Shown here piece after piece: positions 46,329-55,667 of a DNA stretch of 64,000 nt. The notes beneath the pieces are model-generated. The model saw only the letters and a program-made list of their open reading frames with translations. It made no database searches and was not told where the DNA came from. Position numbers and translations under genes: made by a program. This DNA comes from Sneathiella limimaris (lineage in GTDB: Bacteria; Pseudomonadota; Alphaproteobacteria; Sneathiellales; Sneathiellaceae): contig NZ_JABBYJ010000001.1 of the NCBI RefSeq assembly GCF_012932565.1, positions 186,001-250,000 of the forward strand, given 5' to 3'. Numbering within the stretch: position 1 is the stretch's first letter; each line of letters opens with the position of its first letter.

Positions 46329-48509
46329 CTACATGAAATTGTACGGATCTATATCGATTTGCAAACGAATATTTGTTGGAATCTTAAGGCCTTTCAACCA
46401 ACCTCTGATAATTGGCTGCAGTTGTTGGGTCCTCAACGATTTGATTAAAAACCGGATCCTATGACGCCCTCGGATCATAGAAAGTGGGGCCGGAGCCGGT
46501 CCCATAATTAAAAAACCATCCCCGTGAGGCCCTTTTCTCGCCAACTCATTTGAAAAATTTCTCAATGATTCGGGATCGGGAGAAGACAGTATTAAAGAAG
46601 CAAGGCGACCAAAAGGCGGCATACCAGCCATCTCCCTCATCTTTGCTTCTTCTTGAATGAAGGAATCAATGTTTGCGGAACTGATTGCCTGCATGACTGG
46701 GTGATCCGGTAAATGAGTCTGAAGCATAACTTTTCCTTTATGCTCCGCTCTACCAGCCCGACCTGCTACTTGAGAGAGTAGCTGATAGGATCGCTCGGAC
46801 GCACGAAGGTCACCGCCAGATAGGCCCAGATCGGCATCGACAATCCCAACCAATGTCAAATTTGGAAAATGATATCCCTTTGCAACTATCTGTGTACCGA
46901 CCAGCAAATCGATATCACCCCGGGACATGGCCTCAACGAAACGGGCAGCTGCGCCTGGACCAGTCATGGTATCACTGGCTATCATTTGCAGGCGGGCGTC
47001 CGGAAACAACAGACTTGCTTCTTCGGTTAGGCGCTCGATACCTGGTCCGCATGCTTTGAAGCAATCGGCTTCTCCGCAGTCTGGGCATATTTCTGGAATT
47101 TTAGAACTGTAGCCACAATGATGACATTGAAGACGCCGGGTTAAACGATGCTCCACTAGCCAGGCTGTGCAATGAGGGCATTGCAATCTAAATCCACAAG
47201 CATCACAAAGCGTGAGCGGCGCATACCCCCGGCGATTGATAAAAAGCATCGCCTGTTGGCCAGAGGCCAATGTTTCTTTCACTGCGCTCTCAAGCGGCTC
47301 TGAAATCCAGCGCTGGGCACCAGGGCGATGGGTCTTCAAATCTATCAGTTCAATATCTGGAAGTTCAGCAACTCCAAATCGCGACGGCAGTTTGATATGC
47401 TCATATTTGCCAGACGTCGCATTTATATATGTCTCCAAAGCCGGAGTTGCCGAGGCCAATATGACAGGGAAAGATCCGATCTGGCCGCGAACTACACCCA
47501 TATCCCTCGCATTGTAAAGAACCCCTTCATCCTGCTTGAAGGTTGCTTCATGTTCCTCATCCACAACGATCAAGCCAAGATCAGAGTAAGGAAGAAAGAG
47601 CGCAGAACGAGCACCAACAACGACTTTAGCCTCTCCACTGATAACGGCTCGCCAATTCCGACGCCTTTCCCCTGCGCCGAGATCTGAATGCCATTCAACT
47701 GGCGGCACCCCAAATCGGGTCTCAAAACGTTTTAGCCATTGTGACGAAAGTGCAATCTCGGGCAACAGAACCAAAGCCTGTTTTCCCTTTTTAAGGCATT
47801 CTGCAATCGCCTCAAAATAGACCTCCGTTTTCCCTGATCCGGTTACCCCCTGTAAAAGAACCGGCTGAAACTCTGCTGCCTTTATAAAACCTTTCAGCCG
47901 CTCAGCGGCGCTCTGTTGATCATCCGTCAGATCAAACCCAACTTTTTCGGCATCCGGTGTCTCAATAGGTTGTTCGCTTGGTAGCTCCCTGGCGCCAAGA
48001 GTTCCCGCCTCGTATAGTCCTTTGACAACGGAAACACTGACCCCTGTCACCTCTGCTATATCAGCAGCGGTTTGAGCAATTCCACCTACCAAAAATGAAA
48101 GCACCTTTTCGCGAGCTGCTGTCATCCTTTTTGGAGGCGGACCTTTGAGGAAATATCCTGTTTTCGGTTGCTTGGGATATAAGGCATCTGGAACACTCAT
48201 GCTCATTCGCAGAATTCGCCCATTGCCTTGCATCGTGTAATTCGCCACCCAGTCAACGAACTGCCTTGCTTCTTCACAAAGAGAACGAACAGGAAGAATT
48301 TCCTCCACGTCTTTGAGTTTTTCGACCGGAAAATCCAGCTTTGGATCCAACTGCCAAACGACACCAACCAATGATCTCGGCCCTAAGGGAACCCGAACAA
48401 AATGCCCCGGCCTTACATCTAGTTCATCAGGCACTGAATAATCATAGGTGGCCCCTTTGCTCATTGGGAGCAACACTCGGATAGTCCTAATAGAGGCTGG
48501 ATCGTTCAT
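46329..48509 (-). CDS. priA: Primosomal protein N' (replication restart helicase)
   Basis: 726-residue PriA. The N-terminal DNA 3'-end-binding domain covers about 1-105 (FVRVPLGPRSLVGVVW). The helicase has Walker A GVTGSGKTEVYFE (about 221-233), DEEH in IVVDEEHEATFKQ, and motifs V-VI (GTQIVAKGYHFPNLT, QVAGRAGRAEHKGKVMLQT). A zinc-binding cysteine cluster sits between (CDACGFRLQCPHC, CHHCGYSS, CPDCGEADC). It reloads the replisome at stalled forks. atpH lies 207 bases downstream on the same strand. Confidence 0.96.
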   Translation of the reverse strand: MNDPASIRTIRVLLPMSKGATYDYSVPDELDVRPGHFVRVPLGPRSLVGVVWQLDPKLDFPVEKLKDVEEILPVRSLCEEARQFVDWVANYTMQGNGRILRMSMSVPDALYPKQPKTGYFLKGPPPKRMTAAREKVLSFLVGGIAQTAADIAEVTGVSVSVVKGLYEAGTLGARELPSEQPIETPDAEKVGFDLTDDQQSAAERLKGFIKAAEFQPVLLQGVTGSGKTEVYFEAIAECLKKGKQALVLLPEIALSSQWLKRFETRFGVPPVEWHSDLGAGERRRNWRAVISGEAKVVVGARSALFLPYSDLGLIVVDEEHEATFKQDEGVLYNARDMGVVRGQIGSFPVILASATPALETYINATSGKYEHIKLPSRFGVAELPDIELIDLKTHRPGAQRWISEPLESAVKETLASGQQAMLFINRRGYAPLTLCDACGFRLQCPHCTAWLVEHRLTRRLQCHHCGYSSKIPEICPDCGEADCFKACGPGIERLTEEASLLFPDARLQMIASDTMTGPGAAARFVEAMSRGDIDLLVGTQIVAKGYHFPNLTLVGIVDADLGLSGGDLRASERSYQLLSQVAGRAGRAEHKGKVMLQTHLPDHPVMQAISSANIDSFIQEEAKMREMAGMPPFGRLASLILSSPDPESLRNFSNELARKGPHGDGFLIMGPAPAPLSMIRGRHRIRFLIKSLRTQQLQPIIRGWLKGLKIPTNIRLQIDIDPYNFM

Positions 48510-48692
48510 TCTGCTTTGATTTGAGCCATTGCTGGGGTATTTAGGTCAGAATATTGAGTGACTGTTTATATAGTTCCTAATCCATATGGATCTCTGTGCC
48601 AAATCATTCCTGAAGCGGCATGCCAAATGAACCTGCAGTCCGGACAATTTTAGACTGCCCTCTCATGGGCATTAATGAATAGAGATTAGAAG

Positions 48693-49349
48693 ATGAAATT
48701 TTTTGTTGATACCGCCGACACTGAAGAAATTCGCGAACTTGCTGATACAGGTCTGCTGGATGGCGTGACAACCAACCCCTCGCTAGTAGCAAAAACCGGT
48801 CGCGACTTTATTGAAGTTGTGAAAGAAATCTGCTCCATCGTTGATGGCCCTGTGAGTGCGGAAGTTGCGGCAACCGATTATGAGACAATGCTTGAAGAAG
48901 GGAAAAAACTAGCAGACCTAGCAGATAACATCGCTGTTAAAGTTCCTTTGACAATGGCTGGTCTGAAAACCTGCTCTCAACTTAGCAAAGCTGGCACGCA
49001 AGTGAATGTTACCCTCTGCTTCTCACCTGCGCAGGCAATTTTGGCAGCAAAAGCAGGTGCGACTTATGTTTCCCCATTTGTTGGCCGCTTGGATGACATT
49101 GGCCAGGAAGGCATGAGCCTGATCGGTGATATTGTCCAGATTTACAGTAACTATCCAGCTCTCCAGACCGAAGTGCTTGTTGCCTCTATTCGTAACCCCA
49201 TGCATATCGTTCAGGCAGGGTTAATGGGCGCTGAAGTCTGCACCATCCCGCCTCAGGTTCTCAAGCAACTGGTTTCTCATCCGTTGACGGATAAAGGCCT
49301 TGCTGCATTTGTGGCCGACTGGGAAAAAACTGGACAGAGCATTCTTTGA
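48693..49349 (+). CDS. Transaldolase / fructose-6-phosphate aldolase family (TalC-like)
   Basis: 218-residue short transaldolase of subfamily 3B. It starts [20 protein letters not shown], with [10 protein letters not shown] (about 25-34), the Schiff-base lysine in NIAVKVPLT (about 83-91), [20 protein letters not shown] and SPFVGRLDD. It could act as transaldolase in the pentose phosphate pathway or as fructose-6-phosphate aldolase; subfamily 3B in alphaproteobacteria is usually called transaldolase. Divergent from priA, followed by the DUF484 gene and xerC. Confidence 0.9.
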   Translation: MKFFVDTADTEEIRELADTGLLDGVTTNPSLVAKTGRDFIEVVKEICSIVDGPVSAEVAATDYETMLEEGKKLADLADNIAVKVPLTMAGLKTCSQLSKAGTQVNVTLCFSPAQAILAAKAGATYVSPFVGRLDDIGQEGMSLIGDIVQIYSNYPALQTEVLVASIRNPMHIVQAGLMGAEVCTIPPQVLKQLVSHPLTDKGLAAFVADWEKTGQSIL

Positions 49350-49390
49350 TCCGCATGATTCAACAGATCTAAAACCAAGGAACGGATACG

Positions 49391-50116
49391 GTGCCCAAAG
49401 ACCGCAAAAAAATGGTGACAAAAAATCAGGTCCCAACGGACTTGAATGAGGAAGTTGTTCGCCAGTGGCTTCAGGACCATCAGGATTTTCTGGAACGGAA
49501 TTCGGATCTTTTAACAGATGTGATCGCCGCTAACAGGGTTTCAGGTGACGGGGTTGTTGATATGCAGTCTTTCCTGGTGGAAAGGCTGCAACACCAAGTC
49601 AGCGATTTACGATCGACACAGGTTGATCTGGTTAAAACAACCCGGGAAAACCTTCATATTCAGGATATGGTCCACCAGTCGGTAACAGCTATCCTTTCTG
49701 CAACAAGCATTTCCCATTTCGTTCATATCCTAACTCAAGACTTACCCGAGTATCTGGATGTAGATGTCATCACGCTCTGTGTTGAAGAAGGCTCCATCCC
49801 TCTTCCAGCTATGACCGGACTGCAACGGATCAAAAAAGGGAATATCAATAAAGCGAATTGGAGCAATGGCAACATACTCATGCGCCCGAATGCTCCAAAA
49901 TCAAAAGCAGTGTTCGGTCCTGCCAAAGATCTTATTGAAAGCGATGCTCTGATCCGACTGAACGTGCCTTCTCTTAATGCACCTTCAATGCTAGCCATTG
50001 GAAGCCGGGAAACTGGGCACTTCCATCCTGAACAGGGAACGGATCTACTTCATTTTTTAGCAAGCTGCATTGAGGCCAGCCTTCAGAACTGGCTTGAACA
50101 TACTCCTCAGTCCTGA
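49391..50116 (+). CDS. DUF484 family protein
   Basis: 241-residue protein of the DUF484 family, conserved next to xerC in proteobacteria. The N-terminal motif VVRQWLQDHQDFLERNSDLL (about 18-37) is followed by a coiled coil (VERLQHQVSDLRSTQVDLVK) and a GAF-like domain (about 90-235). Function is not established; it is usually linked to recombination or cell division by context. GTG 49391 has AAGGA upstream; ATG 49412 is the alternative. It ends 1 base before the xerC start. Confidence 0.88.
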   Translation: MPKDRKKMVTKNQVPTDLNEEVVRQWLQDHQDFLERNSDLLTDVIAANRVSGDGVVDMQSFLVERLQHQVSDLRSTQVDLVKTTRENLHIQDMVHQSVTAILSATSISHFVHILTQDLPEYLDVDVITLCVEEGSIPLPAMTGLQRIKKGNINKANWSNGNILMRPNAPKSKAVFGPAKDLIESDALIRLNVPSLNAPSMLAIGSRETGHFHPEQGTDLLHFLASCIEASLQNWLEHTPQS

Positions 50117-50117
50117 C

Positions 50118-51029
50118 ATGCGGTCCACTACGTCATTAGACACATATCTCAATGACTGGAAAAGTTGGCTAATTCATGAAAAAAAAGTCAGCCCAAACAC
50201 ATTTGAAGCCTATGAGCGAGATGTCGAGGCTTTTCTCCTCTTTTCAGGGCATCACTTAGGAAAGACTCTGACCGTTAGCGATCTCGAAAACATGCGAGCC
50301 GCCGACTTTCGTGCTTTTTTAGCCGACAGAAAGAAAGAAGGGTTAACTGCTACATCGCTCGCAAGAATGCTGTCTTCGATCCGCAGCTTTTTCAAAAAAC
50401 TGGAAAAAGACGAAGTGCTGCATAACCCACATCTTAAATCTTTACGTGCGCCCAAACGTCCAGAACGATTACCCCGCCCCCTTACTGAGAAGGATAGCCG
50501 CAACTTACTCTCTGAATTAGATAAGGGCCAAGGCTGGATGGATGCCAGAGATCTCGCGGTTGTAACCCTTCTCTACGGCGCGGGTCTTCGTATCTCCGAG
50601 GCGCTTGACCTGAATTATGGAAATCGCCCCGCTGGTGATAGCATGACAATTATCGGCAAGGGCAAAAAAGAGAGGCTTGTGCCCGTATTGCCTGTCATTA
50701 GTGAAGCCATCGATCGGTACCTCAAACTTTGTCCGCACCCCATGGATGCTGAAACGCCTCTCTTTTTAGGTAAGCAAGGGAAACGGTTAAGTCCCCGCCA
50801 GATCCAATTAACAATTCAAAACCTTCGAAGACAACTTGGCTTACCGGAGAGCGCCACGCCTCATGCTTTACGCCACAGCTTCGCCACGCATCTTCTTGGC
50901 GCAGGCGGTGATCTCAGAACTATTCAAGAACTCCTCGGTCATGCCTCACTATCGACAACACAACGCTATACGGATCTAGATACTGAAAAGCTCTTGAACG
51001 TCTATAAGAGTGCTCATCCAAAAAGCTAG
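50118..51029 (+). CDS. xerC: Tyrosine recombinase XerC
   Basis: 303-residue site-specific recombinase resolving chromosome dimers at dif. The SAM-like N-terminal DNA-binding domain covers about 1-105. Catalytic residues are in YGAGLRISEALDL (Arg), GKGKKERLVPV (Lys), HALRHSFATHLL (His, Arg), LGHASLSTTQRY (His, Tyr). ATG 50118 follows the DUF484 stop by one base; the open frame upstream is that gene's shadow. Convergent with the MFS gene, overlapping by 4 bases. Confidence 0.93.
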   Translation: MRSTTSLDTYLNDWKSWLIHEKKVSPNTFEAYERDVEAFLLFSGHHLGKTLTVSDLENMRAADFRAFLADRKKEGLTATSLARMLSSIRSFFKKLEKDEVLHNPHLKSLRAPKRPERLPRPLTEKDSRNLLSELDKGQGWMDARDLAVVTLLYGAGLRISEALDLNYGNRPAGDSMTIIGKGKKERLVPVLPVISEAIDRYLKLCPHPMDAETPLFLGKQGKRLSPRQIQLTIQNLRRQLGLPESATPHALRHSFATHLLGAGGDLRTIQELLGHASLSTTQRYTDLDTEKLLNVYKSAHPKS

Positions 51030-52213
51030 TCTCGCGTCATTCTATAGATAAGTGGTGCCAATAAGGCGACTGCCCCCATGGATACATATGTGAGCCCCCA
51101 CGCAAAACCACTTTCCCTACCTCCAGCGGCATCCAAAACTACACCGGCCACAACTGGTCCAATCATCGCACCTGCAAAGCCAATAAAACTGTGAACTGCC
51201 ATAGTGGATCCTTTCAGTTCAACAGGGGACGAAATCACAGCACCAGATGTTATAGATGAGGAATCAGCGGTTACCAAAATGCCATAGAGAATGGACAGAG
51301 CTGCGACAATCACAAAGGGTAAATTTGCTGAAAAGCCGAGAAAGAGAGAAACTACCAATGCGGAAATCATGATCAAGAGGATTGCGCCTCGGCGGCCTAT
51401 CCTCATCGCTAGTTCGTTTCCTGCGACACTCGATGGAAGCCCCATAAAGATCACAATAGTTGCAATCATGCTGATATCCATCCAGATCGGAGCTTCGCTT
51501 TGGCTAGCCGCGAATGTGAGAAAGGTCACGACGAAAGAACGCATCGCCATCAGTTCCCAAGAATGACAAAAATAGGCGATTACATATCCCATAGTTCGCC
51601 GATTAATGAGCACCGGTTTGAAGTTGAACAGCTGCACCCATGGCCTTGGATTATAAACGGGCACAGGCCGGTTCAACGCAACTACCAGCAACAAGGCCGC
51701 CGGTGGGCCCATGACAGCTGCGATCAAGGCCGCATCTGTTCCCAACCAGCGATCCACTTGTCCTACCAGCAGGAACGAAACGGCAGAGCCAGTCGAAAAA
51801 CAGGCCGTGTAAAACGCAATTGCACGAGGTTGCGCGGACGAGACAACCCTATCGGTTAACATTTTTAGACCTGGCATATATCCACAAGCCAGACCGACGC
51901 CAGACAGAAACCGCCAAGGAATGGCAGACCAGAAATCATCAGAATGAAATGCAAATCCATACGCGCCAAGCAAGGCGATCACATGCCCAACAAGAACAAT
52001 GGTCCTAGCATCCATCCGATCCGTCAGGGTTGAGGAGACAAGTCCAAATACAGTGAACCCCAGAAAATAGGCACCATTGATCCAACCCGCCTCAGTAGCA
52101 GTTAAGTCCCATGCCTCGAAAAAGTGAGGCATGAGTGCTGGAAATGTTGCAAAGGAAGACATTGCCAGAATTTCGGCAATGCAGGAGAGGGTAATCAGTT
52201 TAACAGGTGACAT
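51026..52213 (-). CDS. MFS transporter
   Basis: 395-residue inner-membrane protein with about twelve hydrophobic segments. The loop 2-3 signature reads DRMDARTIV (about 66-74), and FLSGVGLACGYMPGLKMLTD (about 102-121) follows. No substrate motif stands out. It starts 9 bases after a glutathione S-transferase gene on the same strand, so the two are probably co-transcribed; together they could handle a toxic or conjugated compound, which is inference. Confidence 0.87.
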   Translation of the reverse strand: MSPVKLITLSCIAEILAMSSFATFPALMPHFFEAWDLTATEAGWINGAYFLGFTVFGLVSSTLTDRMDARTIVLVGHVIALLGAYGFAFHSDDFWSAIPWRFLSGVGLACGYMPGLKMLTDRVVSSAQPRAIAFYTACFSTGSAVSFLLVGQVDRWLGTDAALIAAVMGPPAALLLVVALNRPVPVYNPRPWVQLFNFKPVLINRRTMGYVIAYFCHSWELMAMRSFVVTFLTFAASQSEAPIWMDISMIATIVIFMGLPSSVAGNELAMRIGRRGAILLIMISALVVSLFLGFSANLPFVIVAALSILYGILVTADSSSITSGAVISSPVELKGSTMAVHSFIGFAGAMIGPVVAGVVLDAAGGRESGFAWGLTYVSMGAVALLAPLIYRMTRD

Positions 52214-52222
52214 TCATTGTCT

Positions 52223-52831
52223 TCAGGAAGCTGGAGGAGCTGTCTCCGCGATTGAGGGTTTCTTGGAAAACTCTTCAAACCAAGCAGTAAGATTTGGCCG
52301 GCCTTTCCGCCAATCCTCGTGAGAAAATCGAAGATCCAGATAACCAAGACCACAGGCTACAGCAATTGTTCCAATATTGGTCTTACCCCCAAAATCGGAG
52401 ACTTCTTTTTCTAGAACGTTAAGGCAGTTTTCTACGGCGAGGCGAAGACGCTCACTCCAGGTCGGCGAACGCTCTCCTTCCGGTAGGGCAGTCGCATCCC
52501 ATCTTCTGGAGAAGGCTGCATCAGTCATACCATTTGCCATAGCATGCAAGGTCATGACTTTAGCCCGTTCAAGCGGTTCAGTCGGGAAAAGAGTTGGATT
52601 GCCGTCTTTCGCATCGAGATATTCCGCAATAACGATAGAATCAAAAAGCAACTCACCAGTATCGAGTTCAAGACTTGGAATTTTACCGAGTGGATTCTTC
52701 GGATTGATTCCCTTGAAAACATCGCTGGTGTCCGGTTGAGTAAATTCAATCTGGTCCCGAAGCCCCTTTTCAATTGCAACGGCAAGAACTTTCCTGGCGA
52801 AAGGAGATGTGGCGCTATAGCAGAGTTTCAT
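52223..52831 (-). CDS. Glutathione S-transferase family protein
   Basis: 202-residue GST. The thioredoxin-like N-terminal domain is MKLCYSATSPFARKVLAVAI (1-20) with NPLGKIPSLELD and the glutathione-binding LLFDSIVIAEYLD; a helical C-terminal domain follows (about 85-200). Start 52831 is chosen because AGAGGT lies about 6 bases upstream; the in-frame extension to 52900 would run through the lpdA terminator hairpin and is not real. First gene of a pair with the MFS transporter. Confidence 0.88.
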   Translation of the reverse strand: MKLCYSATSPFARKVLAVAIEKGLRDQIEFTQPDTSDVFKGINPKNPLGKIPSLELDTGELLFDSIVIAEYLDAKDGNPTLFPTEPLERAKVMTLHAMANGMTDAAFSRRWDATALPEGERSPTWSERLRLAVENCLNVLEKEVSDFGGKTNIGTIAVACGLGYLDLRFSHEDWRKGRPNLTAWFEEFSKKPSIAETAPPAS

Positions 52832-52860
52832 CTGAGACCTCTTGTTATCGTTATTGGAAA

Positions 52861-52897
52861 AGCAAAAAAGAAAGGGCCGAATTAATTTCGGCCCTTT
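52861..52897 (-). terminator. Intrinsic terminator of the sucAB-lpdA operon
   Basis: AAAGGGCCGAA (52871-52881) and TTCGGCCCTTT (52887-52897) form a perfect 11-bp stem. On the minus strand it is followed by a CTTTTTT run. It lies 28 bases past the lpdA stop and before the GST start. Confidence 0.9.
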
Positions 52898-52924
52898 CAA
52901 TCTTTTCGAAAATGAAATCTGAGG

Positions 52925-54331
52925 TCAAGAGTTAATCGTCCGACCATCCACAGCCAGCGCTGCTTCCTTCACAGATTCATTTAATGTTGGATGGGCGTGG
53001 CATGTCCGGGCAATATCTTCAGAAGACGCTCCAAACTCCATAGCCAACACACATTCATGAATAACAGTGCCGGCATCTGGACCAACGATGTGGACACCTA
53101 GAACCTTATCCGTTTTCTTGTCTGCCAGGATTTTCGTAAATCCATCCGTTGTTCCGACGGCGCGAGCACGGCTGTTGGCCATAAATGGAACCTTGCCAAC
53201 CTTGTATTCAACACCCTCTTCTTTCAACTGCTCTTCAGTTTTGCCAACTGTGGCAATCTCTGGATACGTGTAAATCACACCAGGAATAAGGTTGTAATCG
53301 ATATGAGGTTTCTGACCGTTCATCATCTCGACGCAGACAACACCCTCATCTTCAGCTTTGTGCGCCAACATTGGCCCCGCGATTACATCGCCAATTGCAT
53401 AAACACCTTCAACATTTGTCTTGAACTGACCATCAACAACAATCCGGCCCGCTTTATCCATTTCAACGCCCAAATCATCCAAGCCAAGACCTTGTGTATA
53501 AGGGCGTCGGCCAATCGCTACCAACACGACATCAGCCTTCAGAGTTTCCTCATCACCGCCTTTGGAAGGCTCCATTGTTAGGGTAACGGAAGTCTTTGTT
53601 TTCTTGGCCCCTGTGACTTTGGTTCCAAGTTTAAACTCAATACCCTGCTTTTTGAGAATTCGCTGAGTATTTTTCGCAACTTCATTGTCAGTACCAGGCA
53701 AGATGCGGTCCAGAAATTCGACAACAGTTACCTCTGCGCCGAGACGGCGCCAAACAGTTCCGAGTTCCAAACCAATAACGCCAGCACCAATTACGACCAT
53801 TTTCTTTGGTACTTTAGGCAGTTCCAGTGCACCGGTTGAGGAAACGATCTGTTTCTCGTCAATTTCCACATTTGGCAACGGCATCACATCCGAACCCGTG
53901 GCAATCAGGATTTTAGACCCTTTGATCGTTTTGTTGTCTTCGCCTGTGATTTCTACACGCCCGCCGCCTTGAAGCTCACCGGCACCCTTGAAATAGGCAA
54001 TCTTGTTTTTCTTAAAAAGAAACTCAATCCCTTGGGTTAGGCCTGTGACAGCTTCATCTTTTTGACCAAGCATTTTTTTGAGATCAAGCTTTAGAGAGCC
54101 GACCTGAATTCCACGCTCTGCAAATTCATGCTGGGCTTCTTCAAACAGCTCTGAAGACTTCAGCAAGGCTTTTGAGGGAATACAACCAACATTCAAGCAG
54201 GTCCCACCAAGGGCGCCCCGCTTTTCAACGCAAGCTGTTTTCATTCCCAACTGAGCCGCCCGAATAGCAGCAGTATATCCGCCAGGGCCACCCCCGACCA
54301 CAATCAGATCAAATGTATCTTCACTCATCAT
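52925..54331 (-). CDS. lpdA: Dihydrolipoyl dehydrogenase
   Basis: 468-residue flavoprotein, E3 of the 2-oxoglutarate dehydrogenase complex. FAD site [20 protein letters not shown] (about 9-28), redox disulfide [13 protein letters not shown] (about 42-54), NAD site [20 protein letters not shown] and the C-terminal HAHPTLNE motif with the catalytic His-Glu are present. Two ATGs (54331, 54328) are possible starts, with AGGG just upstream. It follows sucB directly and is ended by a strong terminator. Confidence 0.97.
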   Translation of the reverse strand: MMSEDTFDLIVVGGGPGGYTAAIRAAQLGMKTACVEKRGALGGTCLNVGCIPSKALLKSSELFEEAQHEFAERGIQVGSLKLDLKKMLGQKDEAVTGLTQGIEFLFKKNKIAYFKGAGELQGGGRVEITGEDNKTIKGSKILIATGSDVMPLPNVEIDEKQIVSSTGALELPKVPKKMVVIGAGVIGLELGTVWRRLGAEVTVVEFLDRILPGTDNEVAKNTQRILKKQGIEFKLGTKVTGAKKTKTSVTLTMEPSKGGDEETLKADVVLVAIGRRPYTQGLGLDDLGVEMDKAGRIVVDGQFKTNVEGVYAIGDVIAGPMLAHKAEDEGVVCVEMMNGQKPHIDYNLIPGVIYTYPEIATVGKTEEQLKEEGVEYKVGKVPFMANSRARAVGTTDGFTKILADKKTDKVLGVHIVGPDAGTVIHECVLAMEFGASSEDIARTCHAHPTLNESVKEAALAVDGRTINS

Positions 54332-54360
54332 TTTCCCTTTCAGGGAGTCTGTCGTCGTTA

Positions 54361-55656
54361 TTAAACTTCAAGCAGCAGACGCTGTGGATCTTCCAAGGCT
54401 TCCTTGACCCGTACAAGGAATGTCACTGCTTCCTTGCCATCAATGATCCGGTGATCATAGGACAGTGCAAGATACATCATTGGACGAATCTTGATCTCTC
54501 CATCAACAACCATCGGACGTTCCTGGATCTTATGCATACCCAGAACTGCTGATTGAGGTGCGTTTAGAATTGGAGAGGACATCAAAGACCCATAAACACC
54601 ACCGTTTGAAATGGTGAAGGTTCCGCCCTGCATATCCTCCATGGATAGCTTGCCATCACGAGCTTTGCGGCCAAGATCTGCAATTCCTTTTTCAACGCCA
54701 GCGAAGCTCAACGCGTCCGCATCTCGAAGGACAGGAACAACCAAGCCATTTGGTGTGCCAACCGCAACACCGATATGATAGTAGTTCTTGTAGACGATAT
54801 GATCGCCTTCAATTTCAGCATTTACTGCAGGTAATTCCTGCAATGCCGCGATACAAGCTTTTGTAAAGAAAGACATGAAGCCAAGACGGGCACCATGCTT
54901 CTTCTCAAAGGCGTCTTTATACTCAGCCCGCAGTGCCAGCATGTTTGTCAGATCAACCTCATTATAGGTTGTCAGCATCGCAGCAGTGTTTTGCGCATCC
55001 TTCAAACGGGCAGCAATACTTTTACGCAGCCGCGTCATTTTAACACGCTCTTCACGAGCGGCTTCTGGTCGCGGACCAGTAGGAACAGGTGCGGCAGGAG
55101 CCGCTGCTGATGCAGCAGAAGGAGCTGCAGCAGGTGCAGCTGGTGAAACGCCACCATTATCCAGCGCTTCTAACACATCGCCTTTGGTAATTCGGCCATC
55201 TTTGCCAGTTCCGCGAAGTTTAGAAACATCCAGATTGTTCTCGTCAATCAGCTTTTGAGCCGCGGGAAGAACTTCAACCGGGCCTGAAGTCGCTGGTGCG
55301 GCAGGAGCCGCAGCAGGCGCAGCGGCCGGAGCCGGTTCAGCTTTTGCTGCTGGTGCAGGAGCTGCCGCTTTTGGAGCTTCCTCTTTGGGTGCTGCTGGGG
55401 CAGATGTCGCACCAGCGGCTCCAGCAGTGATATGACCAAGAAGCGCGCCTACCTCAACGTCTTCACCTTCATTGACCACAATATCTTCCAGACGGCCAGC
55501 CTCTGTCGCATTAACTTCCAGGGTCACTTTGTCTGTTTCTAGCTCCAGAAGGGGCTCATCTTTTTCAACTGCATCGCCTGCTTTCTTGAACCAAGTACCG
55601 ACAGTTGCTTCCGTTACAGATTCCCCAAGGACAGGCACACGAATTTCGACAGTCAT
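54361..55656 (-). CDS. sucB: Dihydrolipoyl succinyltransferase (E2 of 2-oxoglutarate dehydrogenase)
   Basis: 431-residue E2. The lipoyl domain (1-77) has [11 protein letters not shown] with the lipoylated lysine. Ala/Pro-rich linkers (about 80-125 and 172-200) flank the E3-binding domain ([20 protein letters not shown], about 132-151). The catalytic domain (about 205-431) ends with [19 protein letters not shown], containing the catalytic His and Asp. It forms the 24-mer core linking SucA and LpdA. It lies 11 bases after sucA. Confidence 0.97.
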   Translation of the reverse strand: MTVEIRVPVLGESVTEATVGTWFKKAGDAVEKDEPLLELETDKVTLEVNATEAGRLEDIVVNEGEDVEVGALLGHITAGAAGATSAPAAPKEEAPKAAAPAPAAKAEPAPAAAPAAAPAAPATSGPVEVLPAAQKLIDENNLDVSKLRGTGKDGRITKGDVLEALDNGGVSPAAPAAAPSAASAAAPAAPVPTGPRPEAAREERVKMTRLRKSIAARLKDAQNTAAMLTTYNEVDLTNMLALRAEYKDAFEKKHGARLGFMSFFTKACIAALQELPAVNAEIEGDHIVYKNYYHIGVAVGTPNGLVVPVLRDADALSFAGVEKGIADLGRKARDGKLSMEDMQGGTFTISNGGVYGSLMSSPILNAPQSAVLGMHKIQERPMVVDGEIKIRPMMYLALSYDHRIIDGKEAVTFLVRVKEALEDPQRLLLEV

Positions 55657-55667
55657 ATTACTTCTTC

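Noticed and set aside
52832-52900. N-terminal extension of the GST protein
   Set aside because: It would be encoded by the lpdA terminator hairpin; a better ribosome-binding site precedes 52831.
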